Shown piece by piece: positions 44,509-56,479 of a stretch of 64,000 nt of DNA. Numbering within the stretch: the first letter of the stretch is position 1; the number at the start of each line of letters is the position of its first letter. The stretch comes from Isoetes taiwanensis (lineage: Eukaryota > Streptophyta > Lycopodiopsida > Isoetales > Isoetaceae). A program made the position numbers and the translations under genes. The stretch is taken from contig JAJEKV010000014.1 in assembly GCA_021234155.1 (NCBI GenBank), positions 6,961,563-7,025,562 of the forward strand, in the 5' to 3' direction. The notes under the pieces are model-generated. The model worked only from the letters and a program-made list of their open reading frames with translations, was not told where the DNA came from and did no database searches.

Positions 44509-46297
44509 TGTAACGGACCTAGCAACCTAGAACCAACACTAAGATGTAAGTAATGTTGCCATTATATAAGAGTGCATTTTCAATGGTAAAATAAATGATT
44601 ATGCGCTAGGAATACATGCATGCAGTGTGTGCATGCATGCAGCGTGTGCATATATGCAAGGTCATTGTTAGGTTATATAAGCGCAACAATATTATTCTTG
44701 ATTTCTTGGGAAGGAGTTTTCCATGGGAAAGTTGTTGTGGTGGATGCGCTTGCACCAGATTGATCAGAATTGTATCGAGGAGAAGGAGCAAAGTATTTCC
44801 AGGTGGGGGTCAAGTCTTACACCTGGGGTTCTTGTGATGTCTATGTTTTGGTTGACGTAGTTTGGGAAAACTTAATGAGCTTTGATGATGGTTTGTAGAT
44901 TTAATGGATTGAGGCATGATCTGAATTGAATTAACATAATCCAAGATAGATTCTTGAATGTAAAAGAGAAGGAAAAAATAGTGCTTTTAGATTATCATCT
45001 GTGGTTTTTATATAATCATATAGTAGAGATTGATTCTGAATAGCTGAGAAATTGATGAGTTAGACACACATACTTGTATTACGGTTGGATGATGTTACTA
45101 AATTGTCTTAGGTTGTTGGTCCTTGAAAGTATATCACGTCGGTGATTTAATCGTTCTAGGAGCATGGGATCATACTTACTATTGTCAATGTAGCGTGTTG
45201 TTAATGTTTGCATTTAATTAAAGGAATTATGATTTATCATATCTCTGATTTGGTTAGTTTAGTAAAGTATAATTATGCGTGCATGGATTATTGTTAAAAA
45301 CATGTCTTTGGGATGTATCATGGTGTGGTTGGTTACCCACTAATATGGCATTCTGATTTGCTACACAATTTGGTTGACATTGAGAATCCTTTGTTGGAAT
45401 ATGCTATGATATATTTTTATGCAAAGTGCTACAATAGTATTGGAATGCTGTATGATATAATCCTCTGGGGCCGGAGTCTAGGTGCGATTGTCTAGACTCG
45501 CGGTTATTGCACAGTGATATGTGAATGGTTTATTTGAAACATCGGGCGTTGGTACCTTAGGGTACAACATCTTGCACAGTTAAGTGGTCCTCCAATGCTG
45601 AACGCAGCGTGGATGGGTGTGTACATACGTGGTTTACCCCGCCTCTATGTCACTGGCCTGATCAGCCAAGTTGACCATGCTCAGACCCAGAGGGATATTG
45701 GTTGTTGTGTATGTTGCCATGGTTGCTAAGCTGTTATTATGTTAATTGGGGTGTCTTGTAGTGAATTGCAATGGTTGTAGTATGTAGTAGCTATTCATGG
45801 GTAAATTGTGCATTGTGGGACATGCTTGTATAGATTACTAACTTGAGTTTCAGGGGCGAGGCTACAATAAGGTTAAGTTATTGTTTTTGGATGGATGCAT
45901 TATGTTGTTGATGCTTAGGCATGTCCTAGAACCTCGATCCCCACTTAGTCCCTGTGACTAACCCCATTGTTGATGGTGTAAGTAGACGTGCAAGAGGCTC
46001 TGGAGTGTAATTAAGCTTTGGGAAGGCGATAGTAGGAATTGGATTGCAAATAAACAAACTTGTTGATTATTACAAGAACTAGGTTGAAACTATAATTGCT
46101 AAGTTCATGGATGTAGCGTGAGAATATTATTATTGGTTATGGGGGAATAGTTTTTGGGACCTTGGAATATTGATATAAAGATTAAATTGTTATTGTTGCG
46201 GATGCATGGCTTAAGTTTTTAAGCTTAAGTAGATCCAATGGTCGAGATTGATGGGATCTCCAGTTACCATAAAGGTTAACTGGCCAGGCCCGTTATA
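44509..46297 (+). mobile_element. LTR A (5' LTR, about 1.79 kb) of an LTR retrotransposon
   Basis: It starts TGTAACGG and ends CCGTTATA, inverted termini of the TG...CA type with a variant 3' end. It is followed two bases later by TGGTATCAAAGCAG, a primer-binding site for initiator Met-tRNA. It is matched along its length by LTR B at 58522, with roughly 3-4% differences in sampled stretches, so the element is of moderate age. No long ORF. Confidence 0.8.
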
Positions 46298-46298
46298 G

Positions 46299-46313
46299 TT
46301 GGTATCAAAGCAG
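46299..46313 (+). promoter_or_regulatory. Primer-binding site (Met-tRNA type)
   Basis: TTGGTATCAAAGCAG lies directly 3' of LTR A, as expected for reverse transcription priming, and is followed by GAGTTCGAGTCTCC. Confidence 0.75.
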
Positions 46314-47160
46314 GTCTCGAGTTCGAGTCTCCATGGGTGCCTATATGCATGGGTAATTTGCAAAGACTTGGTAATCATTGTGCCATGTGTATAGCCTTGG
46401 ATGCTTGAGGATGAGCATAGTTCTAGTGTGCCACGATCTCAGTTTTGGAATTAAAAACAACGACGAAGCCCTCCTATTCAACACATAATTAAAAAGGTGA
46501 AACAAGAAATCACCTAACGTCAAAGAAAGATTTGATCGGTACAGTATGTAACTTGCGGATTGACCGAAAGAAGCAATTGGACGACCTAAGCATAAAAACT
46601 AAGGGCTCGCTGGAAGGAGGCAGTTATTTCGCGACCTTCTCCATATCCGTGCCATTTTTAGCCAATTTTCTAATTTCCTCGGCCATTGATTTGTAAAAGA
46701 GAGCATCTAAAGGTGCAGGACATGCCACCTCACATTTTGCTGATTTGGAACTGCTACGTGGATAGCCTAGAATTCCAAGGAGGGTTGCACGCTTGGTTAG
46801 GCTGGCGTGCTAAAAAAAAAATACTAATATGAAGCCTAAGAAACTATAATATTATAACATAATGAAATTTAATTACATACGCTAAAGAAGCATATTATTT
46901 AGTCATTGAAGATAGTAAAAGTAGTATATCAAAAAACAAGCATTCAATATGGATAGCGGCTTAAGACGCGATACACATCTTCGTTGATTGCCTATCAAAC
47001 AACCTCAGAGGGCAGTTAGCCTATTTACTTGCGCACGTAATTGCCTCCGCTGATCTATGTCCAAACGAATGTGTGCATCAAGAATGAAGTTCCCAATTGA
47101 GTTCAATGCGTTACGGATTTGTTGCATAGACGATCGCATGTCATTGATGTATCCAACTAA
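46314..47160. other. Internal or inter-element region, no gene recognised
   Basis: No gag or pol motif is visible after the primer-binding site, so the LTR element is either a large non-coding derivative or has been replaced by later insertions. Confidence 0.45.
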
Positions 47161-48780
47161 CTATAGTGACATAACGTCAATAGGGTCCTCGCCATGTGGA
47201 GGTGGTGGTTGTGCTGATGGCGGAGGAACTAACTGCACTTGAGCTTCAACTGTTGGGCTTTCTGGTACTATGATAATTTCAGGCTCCACATTATTGCTTA
47301 CTTCAGGAATGACGAGGATGTCACGTGGAGGTGATTCATTGGGGGCTTCTATAATCTGCATGTTAACAAAACAAATTGATGAGATTGAGCAAATGAGAAC
47401 GTAATGAAATAATATGTTATTATACTAGATTTTAAACTAGATGACAATTACTATAGTATTCTATTCAATACCCGTACGTGTCACTCTGCTGCAAAAGCTG
47501 AGTTTCAATTGGTGAGCATAATTTCGTTATCACCCAAATCTCCAACTACAATTGTGTTTTGGAGTCGGTTTGCAATATGCGATTCAATGATTTCGTCTGG
47601 ATCTTCATTAACAGGCTGGTGCTCGTCAAAGTACCTTGGTGGATTAGCAAATGGATTACTGCTACGACCTCTTGACGGGCGCGCTGGATCATTATTCGGT
47701 GGCCCCCAAAGAACTAACGATACTTTCTCACGGGTTGCTTGGAATGGGTTCATCATTAGATCATATGCAGCTTCAACTTTTCTTTGGTCTACGTTTTGGC
47801 CATTAGTAGGTGTAGCCCATTATGTGCTGAGATAGAATTTTCCTGTCTTGATCATCTCTGTGATTGTGAATGTCAGGGGTGGCTTACGACGATTGGACAT
47901 GCGATAATTTACAAAGTGACGGACTTTGAGGAGTAAGCTTTTAGGGTCTAGACAAACCTCCTCTTTGATTTCTCATGCTCCATACATCGCATATCTTTCT
48001 TTCTCTCTCATCAATTCTGCTGTTGAGACATTATGCATGCGTACACTGAAATGAGGCTTTCCAAAGTCCTTCATGCAATAACCTAACATACATTCAAAGC
48101 AATGAAGCTTTGTGTCCTTTAGTGTCCTGCACATTATTTTGGCTCCAGCTAGCTTTGTGGGGTTCCATCTCATAGCTACTTTGAGTAATGCTGCAGCACC
48201 ACAGACTCCTACTGTTTTGAGTTTGACTGTGGCTTGGAAGTGCAAATGATCTAGATTTGATCCACGCTCTGTTGCAACTAATCCTGCATGACAATGCTCA
48301 ATAAAGAACGCTAAGATATTGTCTATCAATTTTGGATCAACATCTGTGCCTCCAATTTCTATTGTTATGGATACATCTCCACCAACTGGCCCTTTAGTTT
48401 TGCGTTGTTGCTTGTCCTTCCCCTGCTTCTTTGTTCTTTTTTTTTTTTTTCCTTTGGTTATTTTCAGAACAATCTGTGTCACTTGGGCGAGACGTATGAA
48501 TGCTAATCAAATCTGTATCATCAACTTCAATAAGGGGTTGCTTTCCTTTTCTTGTCTGCCTGACAGGACTGCAATCTCTAATAGGGCTAGATGGTCCAGG
48601 ATCTTGACGTGGCGGAGACTTATTTACATGTAATGTGTTGCAAAATACCTCGACACGTTCGTTGATTTGCGCTTCTTGAGCTTCAACGATATTTTCTTGT
48701 GCAGGATGATTTATCTCATACGTGATGCCTTCTGCCTGCATGACCCGTTCGTGATGTTGAGCCTGGGCCTCATCTGTTTC
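47161..48780 (-). mobile_element. HUH (Rep) endonuclease element, Replitron-like
   Basis: The minus-strand ORF 48482-47973 (169 codons) has the two signatures of single-Tyr HUH nucleases: an H-x-H motif in NLDHLHFQATVKLKT and a catalytic Tyr with Lys in LGYCMKDFGKPHF, 80 residues later. An N-terminal piece (48741-48394) is low-complexity and basic. C-terminal pieces include MNPFQATREKVSLVLW (47505-47756) and an acidic, Pro-rich end (47161-47361). HUH nucleases nick and join single DNA strands in rolling-circle replication or transposition. The single-Tyr layout without a helicase is unlike a Helitron and closest to Replitron-type elements; a Rep gene of another origin is possible. Coding is interrupted, with perhaps two or three breaks. 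Ends were not found. Confidence 0.6.
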
Positions 48781-49729
48781 GTGCCATTCGTCTCATTGAA
48801 ATATCTAGAATTGAAAAAACAACAGAATTGTTAATAACTAGTAATGGTAGTAATAATATGAGTAACACGAGCTTCTAAAACTAGTAAACCATAAAAAATC
48901 TAGATTTTGCTAGATATTGTAGCATTTGATTTTTGCGTAGAAACTAAAAAAATGTCCATAATGTTTGACATTGATAGGAAGGCTGAGATTTTAAAGTTTT
49001 AAGCTTAAAGAATGGGCAGTAGATATAAAGGAAGGGCGACATTTTAAAATTTTAAGGGAAATAGTTAACCAAGTAAAGGTGAAGACAGCCGAAATTGGAG
49101 ACAGCCAAAATTAGGGAAAGGTTAGGGTTTGTGGAATCGAGAAGCTGGAGGTTAGGGTTTGTGGCCGGATGTAACTCGAGGATGTGGTGAGATCATCTGA
49201 GCATTCTTTTCATCTTTCCAAGCAGCCAAGCAGGTTTCATTTCCTTTGTTTTTGTAAGGCTTCAAGCTTTGAAAAAAGGATTCATCACAGCTTAATGCCC
49301 TTCAGTTTATGATCGATCAGATTACATGGACATGAGGCTTTGAATAGGCTTAATAAGAACAATCAATAGCAGCCCGACCCCATTCTCAGGTATTCGAGCA
49401 AGCGAGCAACAACCCACTGCCCGGAATCAGTCGAATTAGATAAGTGAAAAAAGACTTGGAGCACGATGAGGATTTGGGGCGGTTGATGCCGGATTCTGCA
49501 GCAGGGTTTGCCACAGGTTTAGGTCTGCTAACTTAGATTAGTAACAAGTTTAATGCATATGAATGAAGAGCTAAGAATAACAACCGTTAGATTGTTGAAG
49601 ATAATCCAGATCAACGCTCCAAAAAAACAGCACTCTAGAAATACTATTTAGTATGGCCCAATGAATACAGCACCGAAATCATAGGAAAACCATGCCAAAA
49701 AGCGTATAAAATTACCAAAAAAAACCCTG
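48781..49729. other. Upstream flank of the HUH element, no gene recognised
   Basis: It contains two GGTTAGGGTTTGTGG phrases about 35 bases apart near 49120 and 49152 and paired GACAGCC(G/A)AAATT motifs. It may be the leader of the HUH gene. Confidence 0.4.
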
Positions 49730-50025
49730 TTATAATGCTAGATATTCACACGACGGTTGACTCCGGGCATCGAAAACTGTTGGATAAACATATATGCCCT
49801 TTATTCCTTGATCTAGACCGTACATAGAGATCCTCGTTTATGGGGTATGCCTGTACAAGTTTTGGTATACTGTATAACACAATTTGCAAAATATTATAAG
49901 ATTTGAGGCAATGTACTATATGGTGTTGATTTGTACACGTATAATATGATTTTAGGGGCTCTCGCTGCCCTAAGTCATCTCCCGTATGAATATGCACCCA
50001 AACCAAAGGGGGTTTTAATTTAAAA
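49730..50025. mobile_element. TIR MITE, degraded copy
   Basis: It is homologous along its length to the better copy at 60724-61012. Degenerate ends are TATTCACACG-CGGTTGACTCCGGGC on the left and GTATGAATATGCACCCAAA on the right. No ORF. Confidence 0.65.
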
Positions 50026-50269
50026 TTGGTAAATGTAATGGTTTGTGTTAATTAATATTGATTGTGGTTATATGTTGGTTGTTATATGACAAAACAAAAT
50101 TTGGGCCCTTCGGGCCCTAATAAAAGGGACAAAAAAAGAGGAGAAGACGTAAAAGTCATCATAAGTTCAAATGAACGAACAAAAAAATTAGGATGAAATA
50201 AACAAATGCCAAATAATCTTTAGCATAGGATATTATGCGTAAGTTGCATGTGAAATCTGCGAAATCTAC

Positions 50270-52112
50270 ATCTTAGGCTATACACTTGACCTCTATATTT
50301 AGCCTACTTCCATACATATTACCCCATCACACTGGTTAGTCTTTGAACAAGATTTTATAGGCACCAATTGCCATTAATTTCAATGAAGCTCTTACTTCAC
50401 GTATTTCGTTCACAACTTCAATCCTTTGACTATATCCTTAATCAAGTAATGCAATCACCATCCCTAACGAGGGGTTCCAAGGGGATTTGATATCGATGTA
50501 AAAATAACAATTCCTGAACCGTAGACCATATATGCCTAAAACAATTGAATGGGTTGTTATAAAAAAAACATAGATTCAAGATAAAAAATAATCACATTAG
50601 CTCACTAGGTGTATTAGTTAAAGTAATCTTATTAGGATATTGAGTTATTTTGGTAGAGGTTTGAGCCCCCGTATTTCATATTCTAAAATCTTAGGCAAAG
50701 ACGTATAGTTGATATTCCCTCAAAACCTTAGGTGAAATCGTATTTCATATTTCAAAATCATAGGCGCCTCCAATCATAAATCACTATAAGCGAAACGAGA
50801 GGTGCCCAGAGGCCCCAATATACAATTTGGGTCGTAGGATCGATGAATCCGACGACTGTGGTAGTCCAGGGTGCATCTCGTTTAGAATATGTAACAAAAT
50901 AACACTTCTACAATCACTTCTAGCATGCCAAATAATTACGATACATGGAAGCACCATTAGTAAATGTGCTTACAACTCTTCTATTACATTCTAAGATTTT
51001 TAAAAAATGGCACTTCCCCATGTCTATGCATTCCCCCCTTCTGCCTTTATCTCATGTCTGGGCTTTATCTGACAACTCTTTCGTTCAACTTCATGGTTTA
51101 CCTACCACCACGATTAAATATGTTATTCCTCTATTCATCTATAAGATGGATAACATTGTTCAATCTTGGCCAATCAATTCTTCAATCTGCCATAATTCAA
51201 GTGGATATCATTCTCTAAATATAAATGCCTAACCTGACTACTTTGTTCCATTAAGTGCTTTCTTATACTCCAAGAAATTTTTTTCAAGGCCAAGAACTTT
51301 TTCAAGGCTATCACCGACTATTCTAGCCATAATCCTAGGGCCAACAACTTTATAGACCTCAAGTAGGACCATGATGTAATCATGACATTTCCTTCTACGT
51401 CACACATCTGCTATTTACACATGAGCTTCAATCCGACTATCATGTCAATCTTATTTTATAACCCATATCTAAGCATTCTCAAAACTTGTCTTACAACCAC
51501 TGTGTTGTAACCGTATCCAACCATAGCCTGAATGCTATCAACTTAGCAACCTATTGTTATTTTACCACTGGATATCAATATATGGATGCTGCCTGGTTTT
51601 CTCAATTTTATCTTCAAAAGGATGCACCTAACATCACATCAAGAATCTTATTCATCCGATATAATAAGATGAACCTTCCCTGAATATCATAGGCATTATA
51701 TATCATGCACTGCCTATTCCAAATTTTCTTGCCACCAGAGTATACTACTACGAGATCACATCTACACTATAAGGAGTGGTTACCAAAGTGAAATGCAATA
51801 CTTGTAACTTAATCTCCCTCAATCATCACTTCCATGCGATGCGCACATTGTCAACTGCAAATCAAAGTTAGCCCCTTGATGAAGTACATTTTTCTAGCTT
51901 ATCTGCTTTGCAGGATAGAAAATCAACCAAGATTATAGAAATACCATGTAATCAATTTCATATACCTTCATAAAATAATTTGTCAAGCCTCCTCTAAGGC
52001 CGTCATCTCCACATATATTCAATTGAATACTATTAGCATAATCCAACAACCTCAACTTGAATCTAGACTTCGCTATCATACATCCAAGAATCCAACTATG
52101 CTCTGATACCAA
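50270..52112 (-). mobile_element. Non-coding internal region of an LTR retrotransposon, copy 1
   Basis: On the minus strand this region follows a Met-tRNA primer-binding site (TTGGTATCAGAGCATAG, complement of about 52096-52112), itself adjoining an LTR that ends GGAACGTCACA. The same sequence recurs at 61840-63120. No gag or pol motif is seen. A 440-bp block (50470-50907) is absent from the other copy. Broken or non-autonomous. Confidence 0.55.
50470..50907 (+). mobile_element. Insertion relative to the duplicate locus, with tRNA-like promoter
   Basis: Copy 2 (62012 region) passes from CACCATCCCT to ACAATCACTTCTAGC in about 11 bases, while here 438 bases intervene. Inside lie TTAGCTCACTAGGTG and, some 45 bases later, AGAGGTTTGAGCCCCC, resembling pol III A and B boxes. 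It may be a SINE or composite insertion. Clear target duplications were not seen. Confidence 0.45.
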
Positions 52113-52113
52113 C

Positions 52114-52222
52114 TGTGACGTTCCTAACCGACATGCCCTTAACCAACTGGGAAAAACTGTCTAGACGTTTATGAGTAGTCGCTTCTACCCATTTATGCCG
52201 GTGTCTCGGGAACGCCCCACAG
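52114..52222 (-). mobile_element. Possible short LTR (about 110 bp) next to a primer-binding site
   Basis: On plus it starts TGTGACGTTCC and has GGAACGCCCCACA near 52209-52221, imperfect inverted ends of an LTR. The primer-binding site adjoins at 52112. The small size would suit a TRIM-type element. The partner LTR was not found. Confidence 0.4.
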
Positions 52223-53050
52223 AGATCGAGCATTCCTATCTGGTAAGAATCCTATATGGGCTTCGTCGTTGCTTCTAATTCCAAAACCGGTCTGATATTT
52301 CTGTTTTGTTTGTCAATTTGATATTCCCTGAGGCATTCAATTCGTCTACGGTTTCTTATGTTGAGCTTTGCTAAAGAATGGTTCTGATTTTGATTCCTTC
52401 TTCATCTGCATGTGCAAATTTTTAATTTTGGTTTTCCACAGATGTATCTCATGAATCTAACAGAGTCAAACCTGAATTGCCATTACATTTTCACTGAATA
52501 GAGTGTGGCTGAATTAACTACAGCTATGGCTTTCCTTTATGGTAAGTATCCATTTTCTTTAAGAAGCTAAAGTGTGTTATTCAATTTTTGGTTGAAGTTG
52601 AATCCTAAAAGTAGTATTTCATCTTGAGTTGCATGGTTATGGTCTTAAACTCTTCCATTGAACATTGCACGAGAATGTCTATTTCGTCTTTAATATAGAT
52701 TGCGGGCTCTTTATGAGCGAATCTATGTCCAGCCCATTCTTGTGTCTATGCTTTACCAAATGCCAAATTTTTGTCTATGTCGATGAAACAAGTTTTTGAC
52801 AGGCCTTTATGAAGATCTCATATGTGATGCATGTTGCAATGTGCTCAGTGTGAATTCTCATGACAGCTTGGCTGAATAACGTCATAGCAGAAAATGTAGC
52901 ATGACGAGTCCATATATCGATGTTGCCATATTGTAGCAGCATTGTATCTCATGATGAAGAGGGTTTAGATGCATACATAAATGTCAAGTAACTGAAAGAA
53001 ATACACTGTAAATCAAGATGACATTTTGTGTCTTGTTAATGTGCCTATAG
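52223..53050. other. AT-rich, possible upstream gene debris
   Basis: No recognisable coding motif, although short exon-like stretches may belong to the kinase relic downstream. Confidence 0.4.
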
Positions 53051-53320
53051 GAAAATAGACGAGCCGCTAGCAAGGTGGGCAGTACATCAGCTGCAGTCTT
53101 TTGATTCCTTGATAGCCATACTAGATCCAAATATCCAGCCAAGGCAGTGTCTCAGTTTGCAGAAATTATATGCAAGTATGTTCAGGTATGTTATGCTAAA
53201 AGTTTTTCAATCCCGAAACCTTTCATGAATTACATTTGCAAATATGCAGACAGAGGCATGACTGAGACCCAAAATTCAGAAGTAATACAGCTCCTGGTGC
53301 ACATCATACAACGAACAAGT
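53051..53320 (+). pseudogene. STRUBBELIG-family (SRF) receptor kinase fragment
   Basis: Exon 53051-53185 lies between CTATAG and a GTATGT donor. It reads KIDEPLARWAVHQLQSFDSL and, in a shifted frame, YPAKAVSQFAEIICKYVQ. The next exon (from 53250) reads MTETQNSEVIQLLVHIIQR. In SRF LRR kinases the last two exons have the same pattern: SLVRWA-PQL-D-DAL, then VDP-L-G-YP-KSLSRFAD-I--CVQ, then PPMSEVVQ-LV-LVQRA. The frameshift in the first exon and loss of the P-E-R-P motif in the second show that it is a relic. SRF proteins act in cell-surface signalling and tissue morphogenesis. Confidence 0.65.
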
Positions 53321-54717
53321 TATTTCTATCTTGCACTCCCATTTTCCTGCCAATATCCTTTCCAGATTTGCCAGGTTCATTCCATTTGTTACTCTTAGAT
53401 TACCTTGGTTTTCAGGCTGCGTCATCTTTTCTAAGGCCATCAAACGGAGAGCCTGAAAGAAATATCCCTATAGAGATCTGATTCACATTGCAAGTCCTAA
53501 TTTGCAAGTGAAAATATTGTGTCTTTTAGGTTTGCTGTTGTTGTTTGCAGCTACATAAATCCAATGAAAAGCATCTGCTATGAATCCATGTCTCATTTAC
53601 CGATGATATTGCATTTTGCTACTGTGTATCATGCGATCTTGGAATGAAGGATGATGTTTCAACTGCCTTCATCTGGAGTTTTCCCAGGCCTGCTCTATTT
53701 TTCTTATTTGAGAGCAGAAGGCGTACTAAGAACTATATATTGGGGATAACAAATGTATGTTTTCTTTTAATGTTTTATTCTGCTTTTTCAACAATATCTT
53801 CTCGCCATTTACATTTGTAATTTATTTACTCCATTTGCTTGTATCAATAACTCTCTTGTATAAACATCTTATTCCTTTTACACAGTATACCAAAACCACA
53901 GTTCCGTTCCAAAGAAACCAAGAACTTTATACTAGTTAAGGGCCCGCGCCTCCGTTCCACAGCCAAAGTTCCGTTCCATAGCCACCCCCTTTATACTTTG
54001 TTTTCTTCTGTTTCTTTTCGTTTTCAACTGAAACCTCAATGAAATGCATGGTCTAAGATCATTAAGTTCTATATGCACTACAGTTCCTCAAGAATTGCAC
54101 TTTTAAAGGGATCCCGACTCGTCAGAAACTTTGTTATCCTGCATTTTAGACATTTCGCTCAGAAACCATTTCTGCTGTCTCTCAGAGACGCCATTGTTAT
54201 AAAGCTTTTGCCAGGGCCATGGGCTGCATAGTTTTGTCATGCCGGTAGGCATTTGGAATGTTGGAACAATATGTCGGGGTCTTTCTCAGCTATTGGAGGC
54301 TTTATCCTCTCAAATATTTTTCTTGTGGTGTTATCTCAAGATCTAAACGGTAAGATTTTTGTTTTTGACACACATAGTGATAGTGCAGATGCATGTCAGA
54401 GGTAGTGGATTATATAAGAGATCAGCGTTGATGAAACTCTCAAATTACTTAAGATAGCTAGATGTTCAAACCACAATAATATAATAGGTCATGATCTTAG
54501 CAGAACGTAAATAAAATGGGTGCTATCCATTTCATGCCGATGAGGATAGCCTACTCTAGTTCTAAAATATTGATATCATAGTAGTCTTCTTCTACTGCCT
54601 TGTGTCTGTTTTATAAATAGATGGATACTGAATATACAATACCATGGTGCCAAGTTTGTATTTTCAAAGGGACAATCTCTAGTTGCAACTTTTGATTATC
54701 TTTTTCTCAAATGCAGA
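53321..54717. other. No recognisable gene
   Basis: AT-rich. A stretch near 53418-53480 after TTTTCAG reads AASSFLRPSNGEPERNIPIE and could be a further exon, but I cannot assign it. Confidence 0.35.
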
Positions 54718-54946
54718 CATACCGCACGCCATTCACGTTAGTTATGGATCATCCCAGAGTACATTGGCTCCTAGAACAAGTCACCGCTTGCTGAAAGATT
54801 TAGGGTTTACAGTTGGTAGTTCTGCAAACACAATTATGCAGAATATTATTGCTTTTCAACTGAATACATTGCGTTATTTTAGACTATCTGATGGTCCTGA
54901 AAACTGCTATAATATCTCAGTGCCTAATGGACACTATCTGCTCAGG
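54718..54946 (+). pseudogene. Malectin-like domain exon fragment
   Basis: After ATGCAG the open frame reads IHVSYGSSQSTLAPRTSHRL, then LKDLGFTVGSS, then TLRYFRLSDGPENCYNISVP and NGHYLLR. This matches the first third of plant malectin-like domains (IDCG-S, W--D-GFT-G, LRYFP-GP-NCY, P-G-YL-R). Such domains form the extracellular part of receptor-like kinases and bind carbohydrate or peptide ligands. The Cys of the IDCG motif is replaced by Tyr, and no neighbouring exons were found, so it is probably a fragment. Confidence 0.6.
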
Positions 54947-55444
54947 TTTTCCAGTTACAGCAAAAAACTTAGCATATTTATATGTCTCAATCGTTGATAT
55001 TGAAAGGATGCTTGAGTTTTGAACAAGAGAGTTCAATGTTTGAATTTTAGCTTACCATCTTAATGCTTGCAGATAAATGTAGATACCTGATGGTACAACA
55101 TGTCTCTGTTGCAAATTAAAGGTGCAGGAGCAGGAATGCCACTATAGCTACGGGCATACTAGCTGATGTTATCAATCTGCAAGATCTTTTCTAAAGAAGC
55201 GTGTTTCAATGAAATACCACTTAGAGAATTAGCATCTAAATTCTAGCAAATGATCAATGAGATTAAATCTGCAAACGTTATGGTTAATATTTGATATGAT
55301 TCGATATAGACTTTCCCTTCTTGCAGCAATTGTCTTTCAACTTCAAAACATGAACTGCTTGTAACCTTCTTGCATTCATTTGGGGTTGGACATGGATTCT
55401 AGAATTTGAAGGAAACTTAGTATTTTTAGAATAACTAGCACAAC

Positions 55445-55716
55445 TCATTGCTTTTTGTTTACATTCTTGAATACGCTAGAACAAGGCTTGCAAATGATGC
55501 TAAATCTGATAAAAATGAGAACACTATATCAATGGTTTTTCGATGTGCACAAGAAAACCTTGGCAACTGAAGGTGTTGTTCGTTTGTATTGCAGGTTCAA
55601 CATGTCTTTTGCTGGAATTATTGGTTATGGTGGGCTGTACATTTGGATGTATGACTTGCTGAAGCTGCAAAGTATTAAAGCTGTGGAGCTTTTTAATCGG
55701 AGTGATAAAAGATGAT
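55445..55716 (+). pseudogene. Mitochondrial ADP/ATP carrier fragment
   Basis: One frame reads SLLFVYILEYARTRLANDAK and, after a frameshift near 55520, the next reads FFDVHKKTLATEGVVRLYCR, then FNMSFAGIIGYGGLYIWMYD and LLK. Plant ADP/ATP carriers have the same sequence at the second transmembrane repeat (FVYSLDYARTRLANDAK, then [39 protein letters not shown]). The carrier exchanges ADP and ATP across the inner mitochondrial membrane. Only the middle third is present; it is a dead copy. Confidence 0.8.
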
Positions 55717-56470
55717 AATCTGTTTTCAAGGATATTAGGCTGCATCACCAATAGGGGTTTTGTTGACGGATTTTCCCCACAATCCCCAACAAGTGGCCTC
55801 AAGAGGCAAGAATCAAGGTCAAATTTGATGCTGCAAGATAAAGAATGAGAGAGATTCAAAGAAAAATCTTGGGCCCAAAATAATCTTCAATCTATAAGAA
55901 TAAGAGAAGAGAAGGAAATACAATGCAAATTGCCCTCCATGCCTCTGAAACATGGAGGGCCTCTGAATCCATGATCAAGAGAGGTCTCTGAACCCTTTCA
56001 AGAATCTTGGATCAGGGAGAGAGGAGGAACTCGTGTCCCTCAAAAATCTTAAATACCTTGCACCTCATAATCTTCACCCTCCATTCCAACCTCTTCATCA
56101 TAACCTTCCATTTTGCCTCTTCATCTTAACCTTTGATTTATGCCCCTTCATCTTAGCCTTCTATTTTCACCTCTTTATCTTAGCCCTCTATTTTCACCTC
56201 TTTGGAATTCTCTGTACCATGGACTTAATTCTTATGGGATCCCTTGTATCAACTTAAGTATGTTACCTAGCTATAAGATACCCAGACTGGGGGACTTGAT
56301 TATGTATTTTGCTTGTTACTTTTTGGATTTGGCCACCCAAGAAGTCTCGAGAGATTACATATCTAGTTCGATCTATCTCTTTGGAATGGTGGCTTTTTTT
56401 TTCTATGGCATACCAAAGTTGCATTAACTGCATTACGTTTATTATATTGAATTGGATATGTATGTTCCTC
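55717..56470. other. No recognisable gene
   Basis: It includes short tandem phrases (CATCTTA-CC-TATTTTCACCTCTTTATCTTA near 56140-56200, three imperfect copies) and no domain-bearing ORF. Confidence 0.45.
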
Positions 56471-56479
56471 TTTTGAGTT

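Noticed and set aside
45313-45495. 60-codon ORF conserved in both LTRs (also at 59278) as a gene
   Set aside because: It lies within duplicated LTR sequence, so conservation is explained by recent common origin.
49110-49170. GGTTAGGG phrases as an interstitial telomere repeat
   Set aside because: Only two copies, separated by other sequence, and not in tandem TTTAGGG register.
50945-51232. 95-codon ORF conserved at 62067 as a gene
   Set aside because: Both lie in copies of a non-coding retroelement interior, antisense to its direction, with no domain.
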